From Candidatus Hydrogenedentota bacterium (GTDB lineage: Bacteria > Hydrogenedentota > Hydrogenedentia > Hydrogenedentales > JAEUWI01), in the NCBI GenBank assembly GCA_016182605.1, contig JACPGE010000119.1, positions 51,802 through 115,801 of the forward strand: 64,000 bases of DNA, given 5' to 3'. Below are positions 1 to 8,433 of the stretch, piece by piece. Made by a program: the position numbers and the translations under genes. The notes under the pieces were generated by a model. It had not been told where the DNA came from. It saw nothing but the letters and a program-made list of their open reading frames with translations, and did no database searches. The number at the start of each line of letters is the position of its first letter. The stretch's first letter is position 1.

Positions 1-2
1 CG

Positions 3-749
3 ATTTACTCCTGTATCCGCCAGGCGCGGGAAAACGCGCGCACCGTGCGCGAGGCCATTTCTTCGGAGCTTTGGGAGGTGCTCAACCAGCTCTACCTCGA
101 TCTACAGGAGACGGCCGCCCAGGAGCGCGCCATTGCTTCGCCCCACGATTTCTTTGAAGAGGTGCGGCGAGAATGCAGCCTTTTCACCGGGCTCGCCGTG
201 AATACCATGACCCGCAACGAGGCGTGGCACTTTATCCGCCTGGGCCAGCTTCTGGAACGGGCCGACAAGACCTCGCGGATGCTGGATGTGAAGTACTTCC
301 TGCTGCTTCCCGAGCCGAATTACGTCGGCACCCCCTACGACAGCATCCAGTGGTCCGCCGTGTTGAAATCCACGAGCGCCCTGGAGATGTACCGGCTCTC
401 GTATCAACGCATCTCGCCAACCGATGTGGTGCAATTTCTGGTGCTCAATCCGGAGTTTCCGCGCGCCATCCGCTACTGCGTGGCCCACGCGGAGACCTGC
501 CTGCACAAGATTTCGGGGTCGCAACCCGGCAGTTACTGCAACCCTGCGGAGCAGGCCCTGGGACGGCTGCGCGCCCAGCTCGACTTTGCCGATACCCGGG
601 AGATGTTTGAGCACGGGCTGCACGAGTATCTGGACGATCTTCAGCTCAAACTTAACCGGGCCGGCGACTCGGTGTACGACACGTTCTTCGCGCTGCCCGC
701 GGTGGAGCCTCTAGTGCCCAGCCACTCGTCCCAATTCCAATATCAATAG
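3..749 (+). CDS. Alpha-E domain protein (DUF403), 5'-truncated by window edge
   Basis: The reading frame is open from the first bases, so the true start lies outside the window; the GTG at 45 is only an internal codon. The visible product is an all-helical alpha-E domain, with the family's typical segments near the start (ARENARTVREAISSELW) and middle (LGQLLERADKTSRMLD). Alpha-E proteins usually sit beside a circularly permuted ATP-grasp protein and a transglutaminase-like protease, in operons thought to make or modify a peptide. Those partners would lie upstream, beyond the left edge. The biochemical role of the family is not established. The gene ends at a hairpin shared with the convergent gene downstream. 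Confidence 0.85.
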   Translation: MYSCIRQARENARTVREAISSELWEVLNQLYLDLQETAAQERAIASPHDFFEEVRRECSLFTGLAVNTMTRNEAWHFIRLGQLLERADKTSRMLDVKYFLLLPEPNYVGTPYDSIQWSAVLKSTSALEMYRLSYQRISPTDVVQFLVLNPEFPRAIRYCVAHAETCLHKISGSQPGSYCNPAEQALGRLRAQLDFADTREMFEHGLHEYLDDLQLKLNRAGDSVYDTFFALPAVEPLVPSHSSQFQYQ

Positions 750-760
750 GCCGTGATTGC

Positions 761-788
761 CCCTGGATCGCAACGCGTTGATCCAGGG
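761..788. terminator. Bidirectional terminator hairpin between convergent genes
   Basis: Perfect 9-bp inverted repeat (CCCTGGATC at 761-769, GATCCAGGG at 780-788) with a 10-base loop. It lies between the stop codons at 749 and 807 of two converging genes. There is no clear T tract on either side, so it may need Rho or act mainly as an mRNA 3'-end stabiliser. Confidence 0.6.
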
Positions 789-806
789 CGCAAGTTCGCG
801 TTCGGC

Positions 807-1502
807 TCAGGCTGGGGTCTCAGAGGGATTGATCTCCGCGGCCTGTGTCTGCGCGGTTCGCTTTCGCAGCATCGCATACACGCTCCAGCCGAAGACCACC
901 TGACCGCCATAATAGAGCGGCAGTCCGATCAGGCCGTTCCACCAGGCGGGCGATACGAAGCGCGACTTCGCGACCATGATGTCGCTCACCCAGAAGAGCA
1001 CGGCAGCGGCCAGCATGAGCCAGGTGCCATTCTTGCCCCACGCCCCCGCGGAGAGGATCACCATGGCCGTGATGACGGTCATGTAGGCGTAAACCGGGAT
1101 GCGCATGTCTCCCAGGTGCGGGTTGAGCCATTGGAAGACCACATAGACCACCGGGAGGAGGGCCACAGCCGCCGCGAGGCTGTAGGCGGGCCGGATGCCG
1201 TGGACCGAGAAGGCGATGGCGTAGCAGACATGGCCGAGCAGGAACGAAACGAGGCCCATGAGGAAGATGGACTGGGCGGAGTAGATCAGAAAGAGGTCGC
1301 CCCACCAGGAGAAGAAGAGCCCCGCCAGGACCCACTTGCCGTAGGGGGACTGCTTTGCGCCCGCCCGGATGGCAAGGGCGATAAAGCCGAACGATGCCAC
1401 CATCTTGAAGATGCCGCTCAGATGGGGAATCCCCAGTTCCAATCGTCCGCCAAAGAGGCAAACGGCCAATGCGCAGGTGGTGAAAATCGTCCAGAACTTC
1501 AT
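807..1502 (-). CDS. Lysoplasmalogenase family protein (YhhN/TMEM86)
   Basis: Polytopic membrane protein of 231 residues starting MKFWTIFTTC. About eight hydrophobic helices cover nearly the whole chain, as expected for the YhhN family. Characterised members cleave the vinyl-ether bond of lysoplasmalogen, or otherwise act on ether lysolipids, in the membrane. The family's polar intramembrane motifs are visible, such as WWGDLFL near residue 65 and the WVSDIMVA region near residue 170. A longer frame runs upstream to 1730, but its extra N-terminus is low-complexity and unlike the family, so the ATG at 1502 is preferred. The gene is divergent from the hybrid histidine kinase. Family assignment is firm; substrate is inferred. 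Confidence 0.85.
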   Translation of the reverse strand: MKFWTIFTTCALAVCLFGGRLELGIPHLSGIFKMVASFGFIALAIRAGAKQSPYGKWVLAGLFFSWWGDLFLIYSAQSIFLMGLVSFLLGHVCYAIAFSVHGIRPAYSLAAAVALLPVVYVVFQWLNPHLGDMRIPVYAYMTVITAMVILSAGAWGKNGTWLMLAAAVLFWVSDIMVAKSRFVSPAWWNGLIGLPLYYGGQVVFGWSVYAMLRKRTAQTQAAEINPSETPA

Positions 1503-1572
1503 CGTGCGGGTCTCCGTCGGTTGGCACAAGTTTAGGTGTGCGGGGTGGCAGTGTGCTGTAGGGGTGGCGGGC

Positions 1573-1601
1573 TTGTCAACCGGTGGCCGCCCCGGTATCA
1601 C
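1573..1601 (+). promoter_or_regulatory. Candidate sigma70-type promoter for the hybrid kinase
   Basis: TTGTCA (1573-1578), a 17-base spacer, then TATCAC (1596-1601), in the divergent gap between the lysoplasmalogenase and the kinase. The -10 match is only 4 of 6, so this is a weak call. Confidence 0.25.
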
Positions 1602-1745
1602 GGGGCGAACGGCGTGTGGCATGACACAAAAAGGTGGACAAGCGCAGCCAATACCCCTAGAGTGGTGAGGCAGGATTTCATGGTTTAATTGGTGTCGGCT
1701 TGCTACGCCCGGACAAAGGGTTGCAGACATGCGAAGGTTGGGTGC

Positions 1746-4700
1746 ATGAATGGTACGCCTCCAAAGGCCCGGCCGCGTCTTTCTTTTCTGCTGGCATCGC
1801 TCGCAGTGCTAACGTTAATTCTGCTCATGCTCCCCTCATTGCTGTGGATGAAATCCAAGCTGGAGGAACGGCTCCTTCAGGAGAGTGTGCAGGGTCTGGA
1901 GCGCCTGAACCGGGAATGGACCGGGCGGCTCAACGAGAAGTTCGTGGCGGCAAAGTCCAGCATCGTGCGGTTTTCCGGGCTGGTATCCGGTTTGCCGGCG
2001 GAACCAGTAGAGGCGCGTGTGCGGCACTTCGATTCCCTGGTGCTGCCCGGCGCGGACGGCGCGTGGCGTTCGGATCGAGAAAACTTTGACGGGACGGAGG
2101 AGGCGGGGATCTGGTTGCAGCGCGGGCACCCTTTGACAGCGGCGCGGAAGTCGTTCTTGATGGCGGCCAAACCGCTCACAGAGGCCTTTGGAAAGGGCGC
2201 TCTGGGAGCCTTTGCCGACACCTGGATCCTGCCCGCGGAGGGCGGCATCGTGATCTACTGGCCGATAGAACCGGAATGGATCTATGGTGCGACGGCGGAT
2301 TTGGACTACACGGGCCTGGAATGGGTGACACTGACTAAACCGGACAACAATGCGGACGGCGGGGCGCGGTGGACCTCGACGTCGTTTGACCCCGCGCCGA
2401 AGGTGTGGATGATCAGTGTGGTGGCGCCCTTTTACCGGGGTGGAGCGTGGGCGGGGGCAGTCGGCCATGACTTGCCGATAGACACACTGATGGGGAGCGT
2501 AGGAGAGATCGAGATCTATCCCGGCACGCGGTACATGCTGGTGCGTGAGGATGGGGCGATGCTGGTGTCCAACACCTATTACGAAAAAATACTGGAGCGC
2601 GAAGGGGAATTTACCCTGGCGGAAACCGGAGACGCGGAACTGGCTGCCAGCTTTGCGCAGTTTCAGGGCGGTACAGAGCCGGCCCGGAGTTTTGACCACC
2701 AAGGGGGCGATGCCTTGGTGGTGATGAGCCGGGTGGCCGAACCGGGCTGGTATCTGATCACGGAGACGCCACGAGCCGCCATGCTGGGCGCGCTTCGCGG
2801 TACCTACCGCGCGATGTGGCAATTGCAGGCGCTGATTCTGGTATTTCTGGGGGTCTTGATTCCGGTCCTGGTTTCCCGGATGATTCTGCCGCCGGTGCGG
2901 CGTGTGGTGGCCGACGCGCGTGCGGTGGCCGGAGGGGCGCTCGATCATGCCTTTTCTCCGGAATGGTCCGCGGAGTTTGACAGCATCTCGCGCTCGATCC
3001 AGACGATGGTGTCGAACTTGAAGGCGGCAATCCGGCAGGCGCAGGACGCGGAAACGGCGGCACGGCAGAGTGAGAATCACTACCGTGCGCTCGTGTCCAA
3101 CATTCCCGGGGCGGTATACCGGTGCGCGAACGGCGCTGCGCGGACGATGTATTACCTGAGCGACGAGATAGAGCACCTGACCGGGTATCCCGCCAGTAGC
3201 TTCCTGGGCGGGGAGCCGCTCAGTTATGGCGCGTTGATACATCCGGACGATCGCGCGGACCTTTTGCAGGAAATTGAGCGCAGCACGGCCAGCGGGGAGC
3301 CGTACGCGGCGAAGTACCGGATCCTGCACCGGGATGGCACAACGCGTTGGGTATCCGAGCGGGGGCGTTCAACGCAGGATGGGCAGGGCGCCGTGCGTTC
3401 CCTCGAAGGGGTGATCTTCGATCACACGCAGCAACGGCGCGCGGAAGAGGCGCTTGACGCGGAGCATGCGCGATTTGTAACGATTATGGATGCGTTGGAC
3501 GCGCTGGTTTATGTCGCCGATATGGAAACGCACGAACTGCTCTTTGTGAATGCCTACGGACGATCGGTGTGGGCGGCGGCGGCCGGAGAAAAGTGCTGGA
3601 ATGTGCTGCAATCGGAGCAGAACGGCCCCTGCTCGTTTTGCACGAACACGCGCCTGATGGATGCAGAGGGCAACCCGGCGGGCCCGTTGGTGTGGGAGTT
3701 CGAGAACACCTTCAATCACGAATGGTATCAATGCCGGGACGAGGCGATCCGGTGGCCCGATGGCCGTATCGTGCGCCTGGAGATAGCGACGAACATCACG
3801 GCGCGCAAACAGGCGGAAGAAGAACGCTTGCATCTGGAACGGCAGGTGCAACACGCACAGAAACTGGAGAGCCTGGGGGTTCTTGCGGGCGGCATCGCCC
3901 ACGATTTCAACAACATTCTGGTGTCAATCCTGGGCTATGCGGATTTGGCGCTGCAGGATCTGGGGAACGGGGGACCGGCCTGGGAGAAGGTGAAGGAGAT
4001 TGAGAAAGGCGCGCGGCGCGCGGCAGAACTTGCAACACAGATGCTGGCGTATTCCGGCCGCGGCCGCTTTGAGATTGCGGCGATCGACGTGAGCGAATTT
4101 GTGCGCGAGATGGCGAAGCTGCTGGAAGTTTCAATTTCGAAAAAGGCCACACTGAATTACGAACTGGCCCCGGGATTGCCGGCCATTGAGGGAGATGCGA
4201 CGCAGATCCGGCAGGTCATCATGAATCTCATTACGAATGCTTCCGATGCGCTGGGAACGGCGGGCGGCGTCATCACGCTTCGCACGGGAATGCTGCCTGC
4301 CGCCCCGCGGCAGGATGCGGGAACGGAGGCGCGCGGCCAGTGCGTTTATGTGGACGTGGCGGACACGGGATGCGGCATGGACCCGGCAACCTTGGAACGG
4401 ATCTTTGAACCGTTTTTCACGACGAAGTTCACGGGCCGCGGATTGGGAATGGCTGCGGTGCAGGGGATCGTGCGGGGGCATCAAGGCTCCATCGAATGCC
4501 AGAGCACGCCGGGGGCGGGGACATGCTTCCGCCTGTGTTTTCCGGCGAGCGGGAAGGCCGGGGTCCGAATCGGGCATTTGCCCATGCCGGAGAACGGCGC
4601 AGAAGGGTGGCGGGGCAGCGGCACGGTGTTGCTGGTGGACGATGAAGCGAGCGTGCGGGAACTTTGCGGGATGATGCTGGGCCGGCTGGGATTCCAGGTG

Positions 4701-4982
4701 ATTGCCGCGTCAAATGGTCTGGAGGCGGTGGAAGCGCTTAAAGCGCATAGGGAGGAGATTGTATGTGTGATTCTGGATTTGACGATGCCGCAGATGGACG
4801 GTGAGGAGTGCTTCCAGGCCCTGCGTCTGCTGAGGGCGGATCTCCCCGTGATCATGTCCAGCGGCTACAGTGAAGACGATGTCACCCAGCGCCTGCTGAG
4901 TCAGGGCGTGACAGGGTTTATTCAGAAGCCCTATCTGTGTGCCGCATTGCGGGACAAAGTGCGCGCAGTGCTGTCTGGCTGA
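1746..4982 (+). CDS. Membrane hybrid sensor histidine kinase (Cache-HAMP-PAS-PAS-HisKA-HATPase-REC)
   Basis: Sensor kinase of 1078 residues. There is a TM helix at about 13-36, a large periplasmic Cache-like sensor (about 40-340), a second TM near 358-380 and a HAMP-like linker. Two PAS domains follow (about 445-560 and 580-700), the second with a Cys cluster (CWNVLQ...CSFC). The HisKA segment GVLAGGIAHDFNN carries phospho-accepting His719. The HATPase domain has NLITNASDAL, DTGCGMD and the FEPFFTTK segment. The C-terminal receiver has a DDE acid pocket, phospho-acceptor Asp1011 (VILDLTMPQMDG) and Lys in IQKPY. All catalytic residues are present, in contrast to the regulatory pair at 8.4-11.5 kb. 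ATG 1746 follows a GAAGG ribosome site; a TTG at 1689 is less likely. No dedicated response regulator is adjacent, so the output partner is unknown. Confidence 0.92.
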   Translation: MNGTPPKARPRLSFLLASLAVLTLILLMLPSLLWMKSKLEERLLQESVQGLERLNREWTGRLNEKFVAAKSSIVRFSGLVSGLPAEPVEARVRHFDSLVLPGADGAWRSDRENFDGTEEAGIWLQRGHPLTAARKSFLMAAKPLTEAFGKGALGAFADTWILPAEGGIVIYWPIEPEWIYGATADLDYTGLEWVTLTKPDNNADGGARWTSTSFDPAPKVWMISVVAPFYRGGAWAGAVGHDLPIDTLMGSVGEIEIYPGTRYMLVREDGAMLVSNTYYEKILEREGEFTLAETGDAELAASFAQFQGGTEPARSFDHQGGDALVVMSRVAEPGWYLITETPRAAMLGALRGTYRAMWQLQALILVFLGVLIPVLVSRMILPPVRRVVADARAVAGGALDHAFSPEWSAEFDSISRSIQTMVSNLKAAIRQAQDAETAARQSENHYRALVSNIPGAVYRCANGAARTMYYLSDEIEHLTGYPASSFLGGEPLSYGALIHPDDRADLLQEIERSTASGEPYAAKYRILHRDGTTRWVSERGRSTQDGQGAVRSLEGVIFDHTQQRRAEEALDAEHARFVTIMDALDALVYVADMETHELLFVNAYGRSVWAAAAGEKCWNVLQSEQNGPCSFCTNTRLMDAEGNPAGPLVWEFENTFNHEWYQCRDEAIRWPDGRIVRLEIATNITARKQAEEERLHLERQVQHAQKLESLGVLAGGIAHDFNNILVSILGYADLALQDLGNGGPAWEKVKEIEKGARRAAELATQMLAYSGRGRFEIAAIDVSEFVREMAKLLEVSISKKATLNYELAPGLPAIEGDATQIRQVIMNLITNASDALGTAGGVITLRTGMLPAAPRQDAGTEARGQCVYVDVADTGCGMDPATLERIFEPFFTTKFTGRGLGMAAVQGIVRGHQGSIECQSTPGAGTCFRLCFPASGKAGVRIGHLPMPENGAEGWRGSGTVLLVDDEASVRELCGMMLGRLGFQVIAASNGLEAVEALKAHREEIVCVILDLTMPQMDGEECFQALRLLRADLPVIMSSGYSEDDVTQRLLSQGVTGFIQKPYLCAALRDKVRAVLSG

Positions 4983-5218
4983 TCGCGTTGGCCAGCATGA
5001 TTCGGCGCCGGATGCTCTTCCAATGGCGCAACAATCCCACCTGTGGCGAGTTCTGCGGACGCGGAGCATATTTTCCCCGGCCTTGCACGAAGCGAGTGCC
5101 GGCACGGAGTTGCAGGCGGGGACGGCCCCTCCGAATTGGAGGGCGGGAGGAACGCCCACAGGGACGCGATTCGGAACACCGCCATTTTGCCTGGAACGCC
5201 CCGCCCCTATACCAAGCT

Positions 5219-6637
5219 TCAGGAGGCGCCGCGGCCGCGGACGACGGCACGGAAGGTCTTGAGCAGGATGATGAAGTCGAGGGTCAGGTTCCAGTTGTCG
5301 ATGTAGGCGAGGTCCATCTCGACCCACTCTTCGAAACCGACGAGGTTGCGGCCGGAGACCTGCCAGGGCCCGGTCATGCCGGGCTTCACGCTGAGGCGGC
5401 GGCGCTGGTCCCAGGAGTATTGCTCGACTTCGGAGGGGATGGGCGGGCGCGGGCCGACGAGGCTCATCTCGCCCTTCCACACGTTGAACAACTGGGGAAA
5501 CTCGTCGAGACTGTAGCGCCGGATGAAACGGCCAAGCCGGGTGACGCGGGGATCGTTTTTCATTTTGAAGACGGGGCCGTCGGCCTCGTTTTGCGCTTCG
5601 AGTTTCTTGCGCAGTTCCTCGGCGTTCACCACCATGGAGCGGAACTTGAGCATCTTGAAGCGGCGCTGGTTCTGACCGACGCGCTCCTGGCCGAAGAGGA
5701 TGGGGCCGGTGGAATCGAGCTTGACGAGCATGGCGAGGGTGGCCAGCATGGGCGACAGCGCGACGATGAGCGCGGTGGAACCGAAGAAGTCGATGACGCG
5801 TTTCATGACCAGTTTGAAGTAGGCCTCGGGGATGGTGGAGAGCGAAAGCAGGGGGATGTCCTGGATGTGCATGAGGCGGCTGGTGGCGATGCGCAGGGGG
5901 AAGAGATCGGCAAGCAGGTGTACGGGAACGCCGGCGCCTTCGCAGTAGCTGGCGATGTGCTGGATGGACTCGTAGTGGGAGCGCACGGGCAGGGCGACAT
6001 AGACCTCGTCGATGTTCATATTCCGGAGCACGTCGCCGAGCGTGTCGATCGCGCCCAGGTGGGGCAGCCCCAGATCTTTGAGCGACTTCGCGCGCTCGGG
6101 ATCGTCTTCGAGGAAGCCCTCGACCTGATAGCCGTAGCGGCCGCGGCTGCCCAGGACCATAAGGAGTTTTGCGGTGCGGTCGTTGGCGCCGATGAGGATG
6201 GTGCGTTTGATGTCAAAGCCCATGTCGCGGAGCTTCCAGAACACGAGCCGGATCGCGGCACGGACCGACACGAGAATCGCCAGGGTGGCAAGGCAGAACG
6301 CGGCGAGGAACTCGCGCTCGACGCCTTCGGGGCGGAAAATGATCATGATAAAGACGCAGAAGAGGGCGGCGTTGCCCACGGCCTTCAAGAGCGCGTAAAG
6401 GTAGGCGTTGATACTCTGGTTTCCGCGGATGGACCAGAGGCGCTCATCCAGGGCGGTGCCAAACCAAATCACGACGAATACCGCCAGGTAGGGGCTCGAG
6501 GTGAAGAAGCGCTCTATGCGGGTCTCAGGCACCGGCGCAGAGAGATATATGGCCACGGCGTAGGCAAGGAAGATGCACAGCCCATCTCCCAGCAGAAGGC
6601 CCCATGGCGTAAGTTTCGCTCTTTGACGATGCGTCAT
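5219..6637 (-). CDS. Polyprenyl-phosphate sugar-1-phosphate transferase (WbaP/WcaJ type), intact
   Basis: Initiating transferase of EPS synthesis, 472 residues. It should move a sugar-1-phosphate from a UDP-sugar to undecaprenyl phosphate at the inner membrane. The N-terminus has several TM helices, followed by a Rossmann-like domain (RTILIGANDRTAKLL). The C-terminal bacterial sugar transferase domain is complete: a membrane re-entrant helix near FFGSTALIVALSP, the catalytic Asp-Glu pair D378/E379 (YSLDEFPQLFN), the GPRPP motif and the KPGMTGPWQVSGRN segment. The start MTHRQR at 6637 lies 17 bases after the stop of the upstream paralogue, so the two are probably co-transcribed. Sugar specificity cannot be read from sequence. 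Confidence 0.92.
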   Translation of the reverse strand: MTHRQRAKLTPWGLLLGDGLCIFLAYAVAIYLSAPVPETRIERFFTSSPYLAVFVVIWFGTALDERLWSIRGNQSINAYLYALLKAVGNAALFCVFIMIIFRPEGVEREFLAAFCLATLAILVSVRAAIRLVFWKLRDMGFDIKRTILIGANDRTAKLLMVLGSRGRYGYQVEGFLEDDPERAKSLKDLGLPHLGAIDTLGDVLRNMNIDEVYVALPVRSHYESIQHIASYCEGAGVPVHLLADLFPLRIATSRLMHIQDIPLLSLSTIPEAYFKLVMKRVIDFFGSTALIVALSPMLATLAMLVKLDSTGPILFGQERVGQNQRRFKMLKFRSMVVNAEELRKKLEAQNEADGPVFKMKNDPRVTRLGRFIRRYSLDEFPQLFNVWKGEMSLVGPRPPIPSEVEQYSWDQRRRLSVKPGMTGPWQVSGRNLVGFEEWVEMDLAYIDNWNLTLDFIILLKTFRAVVRGRGAS

Positions 6638-6654
6638 AACGTGTGTTTGCCTGC

Positions 6655-7857
6655 CTAGACGGGACTGTCCATTTTCGCCCGGCCTGCCGAGGGATGAACG
6701 GGGCCGGCCAGATTCAGGCGGCCGCGCAGCACATCGAGCAGTTCCGGGAGTTCGTCGAGGCCGTAGAGTTCGAGGTATTTTCCGGCGCGGGTGAATTCGA
6801 GATTGGGCGTGGCGGACGGGGTGTCCGCGGCATCCGCGGGACGCCACTTCGTGGTGCGAAAAGCCAGAACGGAGATGGGTTCGCCATGGGGGCCACGCAT
6901 GGGCCGCTGGGTGAAGAGAGGCCCGCGCGACTCCAGCTTGAGCAGGATGCTCAGCACGAGAAAGACTGGGAGCAGCAGGATCAGCAAAACCAGTGAGGTG
7001 AGCACATCTTCCGCCCGGCGCAACGCGAAAACCGTTTGCTCCTCGGGCTCGACGGCCAGGGAGAGCAACGGAATATCGCCCATGCGGGTAAGATAGCTGG
7101 TCGCCATGCGCAGGGGAAAGAGGTCGGCAACGAGGCGTACAGGCACCCCGATGCCTTCACACAGGTGGGCAACGCTTTGAATCTTTTCGTAGTGGGAGCG
7201 CACGGGCAGCGCGATGTAGACCGAGTCCAGCACGCGCTCCAGAAGCAGCCGTTCAAGTTCCTTGATCGGGCCCAAATAGGGCACACCGGTATGCTCGAGT
7301 TGGGCGGCCCGTTCCGGCTCGTCTTCGAGAATGCCCTCGATGTGGTAACCATACTGCTCGTTGGCCTGGAATATCGCAACGAGCCGGGCAGCCCGCTCAT
7401 TCGCGCCTATGATTAGAATGCGGCGCGCATTGAATCCGCGGCGGCGCAGGTTCCACAGTCCCAAGCCCATGGCGAGGCGAATGGTCAGCAAGGAGGAGAT
7501 GGAACAGGCCGACATCCAGAGATAAAACTCACGATTCACGGTTTCCAGGGCGAGGGCCATCACAAAGGCGCTGAACAGCAGCGCCGTGAACGAGGCTTTG
7601 GCCACGGTGAAGAGTATGGCCACCATGGACTCGCTTCGGCGGGAAACATACAGCCGTTGATCCGTCGCAGCGGCAACCCAGACCGCGAGAAAAATGGCCC
7701 CGTAGGCCCAATGGCCGAGGAGGTTTCCGCTCAAGGAGAGATCGCTGGCCCCGCCGAAAATGGCGGCGACCCCATAGGCCGCGCCCAAGGCAACAATATC
7801 CATAAAAACCCGACCCAAAAGGACCAGATATAGTGAGAACGATCGACGCGCGGGCAC
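6655..7857 (-). CDS. Truncated sugar transferase paralogue, probably catalytically inactive
   Basis: Protein of 400 residues with the same plan as its downstream neighbour: N-terminal TM helices, a Rossmann-like domain (RRILIIGANERAARLV), then a shortened sugar transferase domain. The Asp-Glu pair is kept (GLDELPELLD, Asp368), but the GPRP motif reads GPVHP. The protein stops about 32 residues after the pair, whereas the intact copy continues for about 94, including its PGMTG-WQ segment. Shared blocks (YIALPVRSHYE, RLVADLFPLRMATS) show a duplication. It may be a regulatory or scaffold partner of the intact enzyme, or a decaying copy; the open frame and close spacing favour a retained role. 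It is first in a two-gene operon behind a sigma54-like promoter at 7937-7951. Confidence 0.85.
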   Translation of the reverse strand: MPARRSFSLYLVLLGRVFMDIVALGAAYGVAAIFGGASDLSLSGNLLGHWAYGAIFLAVWVAAATDQRLYVSRRSESMVAILFTVAKASFTALLFSAFVMALALETVNREFYLWMSACSISSLLTIRLAMGLGLWNLRRRGFNARRILIIGANERAARLVAIFQANEQYGYHIEGILEDEPERAAQLEHTGVPYLGPIKELERLLLERVLDSVYIALPVRSHYEKIQSVAHLCEGIGVPVRLVADLFPLRMATSYLTRMGDIPLLSLAVEPEEQTVFALRRAEDVLTSLVLLILLLPVFLVLSILLKLESRGPLFTQRPMRGPHGEPISVLAFRTTKWRPADAADTPSATPNLEFTRAGKYLELYGLDELPELLDVLRGRLNLAGPVHPSAGRAKMDSPV

Positions 7858-7936
7858 TCATTCACCTCTAATAAAGGCCTGTAAATACACAATCCACGTA
7901 ATGACAACGGTATACCGCCTCAGCCGATCTGGAGAC

Positions 7937-7951
7937 GCAATACTCGTCCCC
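7937..7951 (-). promoter_or_regulatory. Sigma54 (-24/-12) promoter candidate for sugar-transferase operon
   Basis: On the minus strand the sequence reads GGGGACGAGTATTGC. Against TGGCACG-N4-TTGC, 9 of the 11 specified bases match. The invariant GG and GC are separated by exactly 10 bases (GG at 7950-7949, GC at 7938-7937). Transcription would start near 7925, about 68 bases before the ATG at 7857. A sigma54 activator gene lies about 2 kb away at 10091-11479. Confidence 0.5.
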
Positions 7952-8296
7952 CATGCACCGGCGTGCGGCGCAACTACTTTATCTCGAATCCTTTGGGAAT
8001 GTCAACAGATGTCCGCTTCGTACGTCATCTTGAGGCCGCCATGGGGGCCTAGTCCCCCGGGAATTCATCCGTTATTCAACTTGCTGCCGGGGCCTAACAG
8101 AAGGCCACTGCAGCAGGTCTTTGGAGCGGACCCGGATTCCCCGACACTTTTTTACGCTGGAAGCCGATCCGGATTCACATAAAGTGCGAAATGCGTGATA
8201 ACTGCTCCAAGATGGCGCGGAAATGATTTCCGACATTGACAAACTATTGTCTATCGGGCAAACTTAGAAGAGCATAGCTCAAAACAGCAAAAATAA

Positions 8297-8325
8297 TTGA
8301 CATTTGAGTATAGTTTTCGTAGTAT
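8297..8325 (+). promoter_or_regulatory. Sigma70-type promoter for regulator operon
   Basis: Perfect TTGACA (8297-8302), a 17-base spacer and TAGTAT (8320-8325), about 108 bases before the ATG at 8434. The surrounding DNA is AT-rich relative to the window. A second TTGACA at 8236-8241 has no good -10 partner. Confidence 0.6.
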
Positions 8326-8433
8326 GGCAGATCGGAAGGCTGCGTATGTGGACTTCCTGCCCCGTCGCTTGGGATGATCCCTCGCATCAGGCACGGGCTC
8401 CCTAGCGGACAGGGCGCTCCCACGAAAGAAAGC

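Larger units (their letters stand above)
7858..8433. other. Divergent regulatory intergenic region
   Basis: 576 bases between the sugar-transferase operon (minus) and the receiver/pseudo-kinase gene (plus). It holds a sigma54-like element for the minus operon (7937-7951) and a good sigma70 promoter for the plus gene (8297-8325). It also has a small hairpin with GGGGG/CCCCC arms at 8043-8058 and the octamer GGGGCCTA twice (8044 and 8089), 45 bases apart. A 93-codon open frame at 7901-8182 has no protein-like character and spans the sigma54 element. Confidence 0.6.

Noticed and set aside
1523..1540. TTGGCAC upstream of the hybrid kinase
   Set aside because: The downstream position of GC is occupied by GG, so no -12 element is present.
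5126..5143. Short GC hairpin in the gap after the hybrid kinase
   Set aside because: 6-bp stem without a T tract; could be a terminator but cannot be separated from chance in GC-rich DNA.
4937..6658. 573-codon plus-strand frame opposite the sugar transferase
   Set aside because: Gly/Glu/His-rich composition typical of an antisense shadow; the minus-strand protein has complete catalytic motifs.
8043..8096. GGGGCCTA twice, 45 bp apart, as activator sites for the sugar-transferase operon
   Set aside because: It does not resemble the GTGCGCATT repeat near the PEP-CTERM promoter, and G/C-rich octamers recur by chance here.
7901..8182. 93-codon plus-strand open frame
   Set aside because: It spans the sigma54 element and has no ribosome site, domain or membrane pattern; low-complexity Pro/Gly content fits chance.
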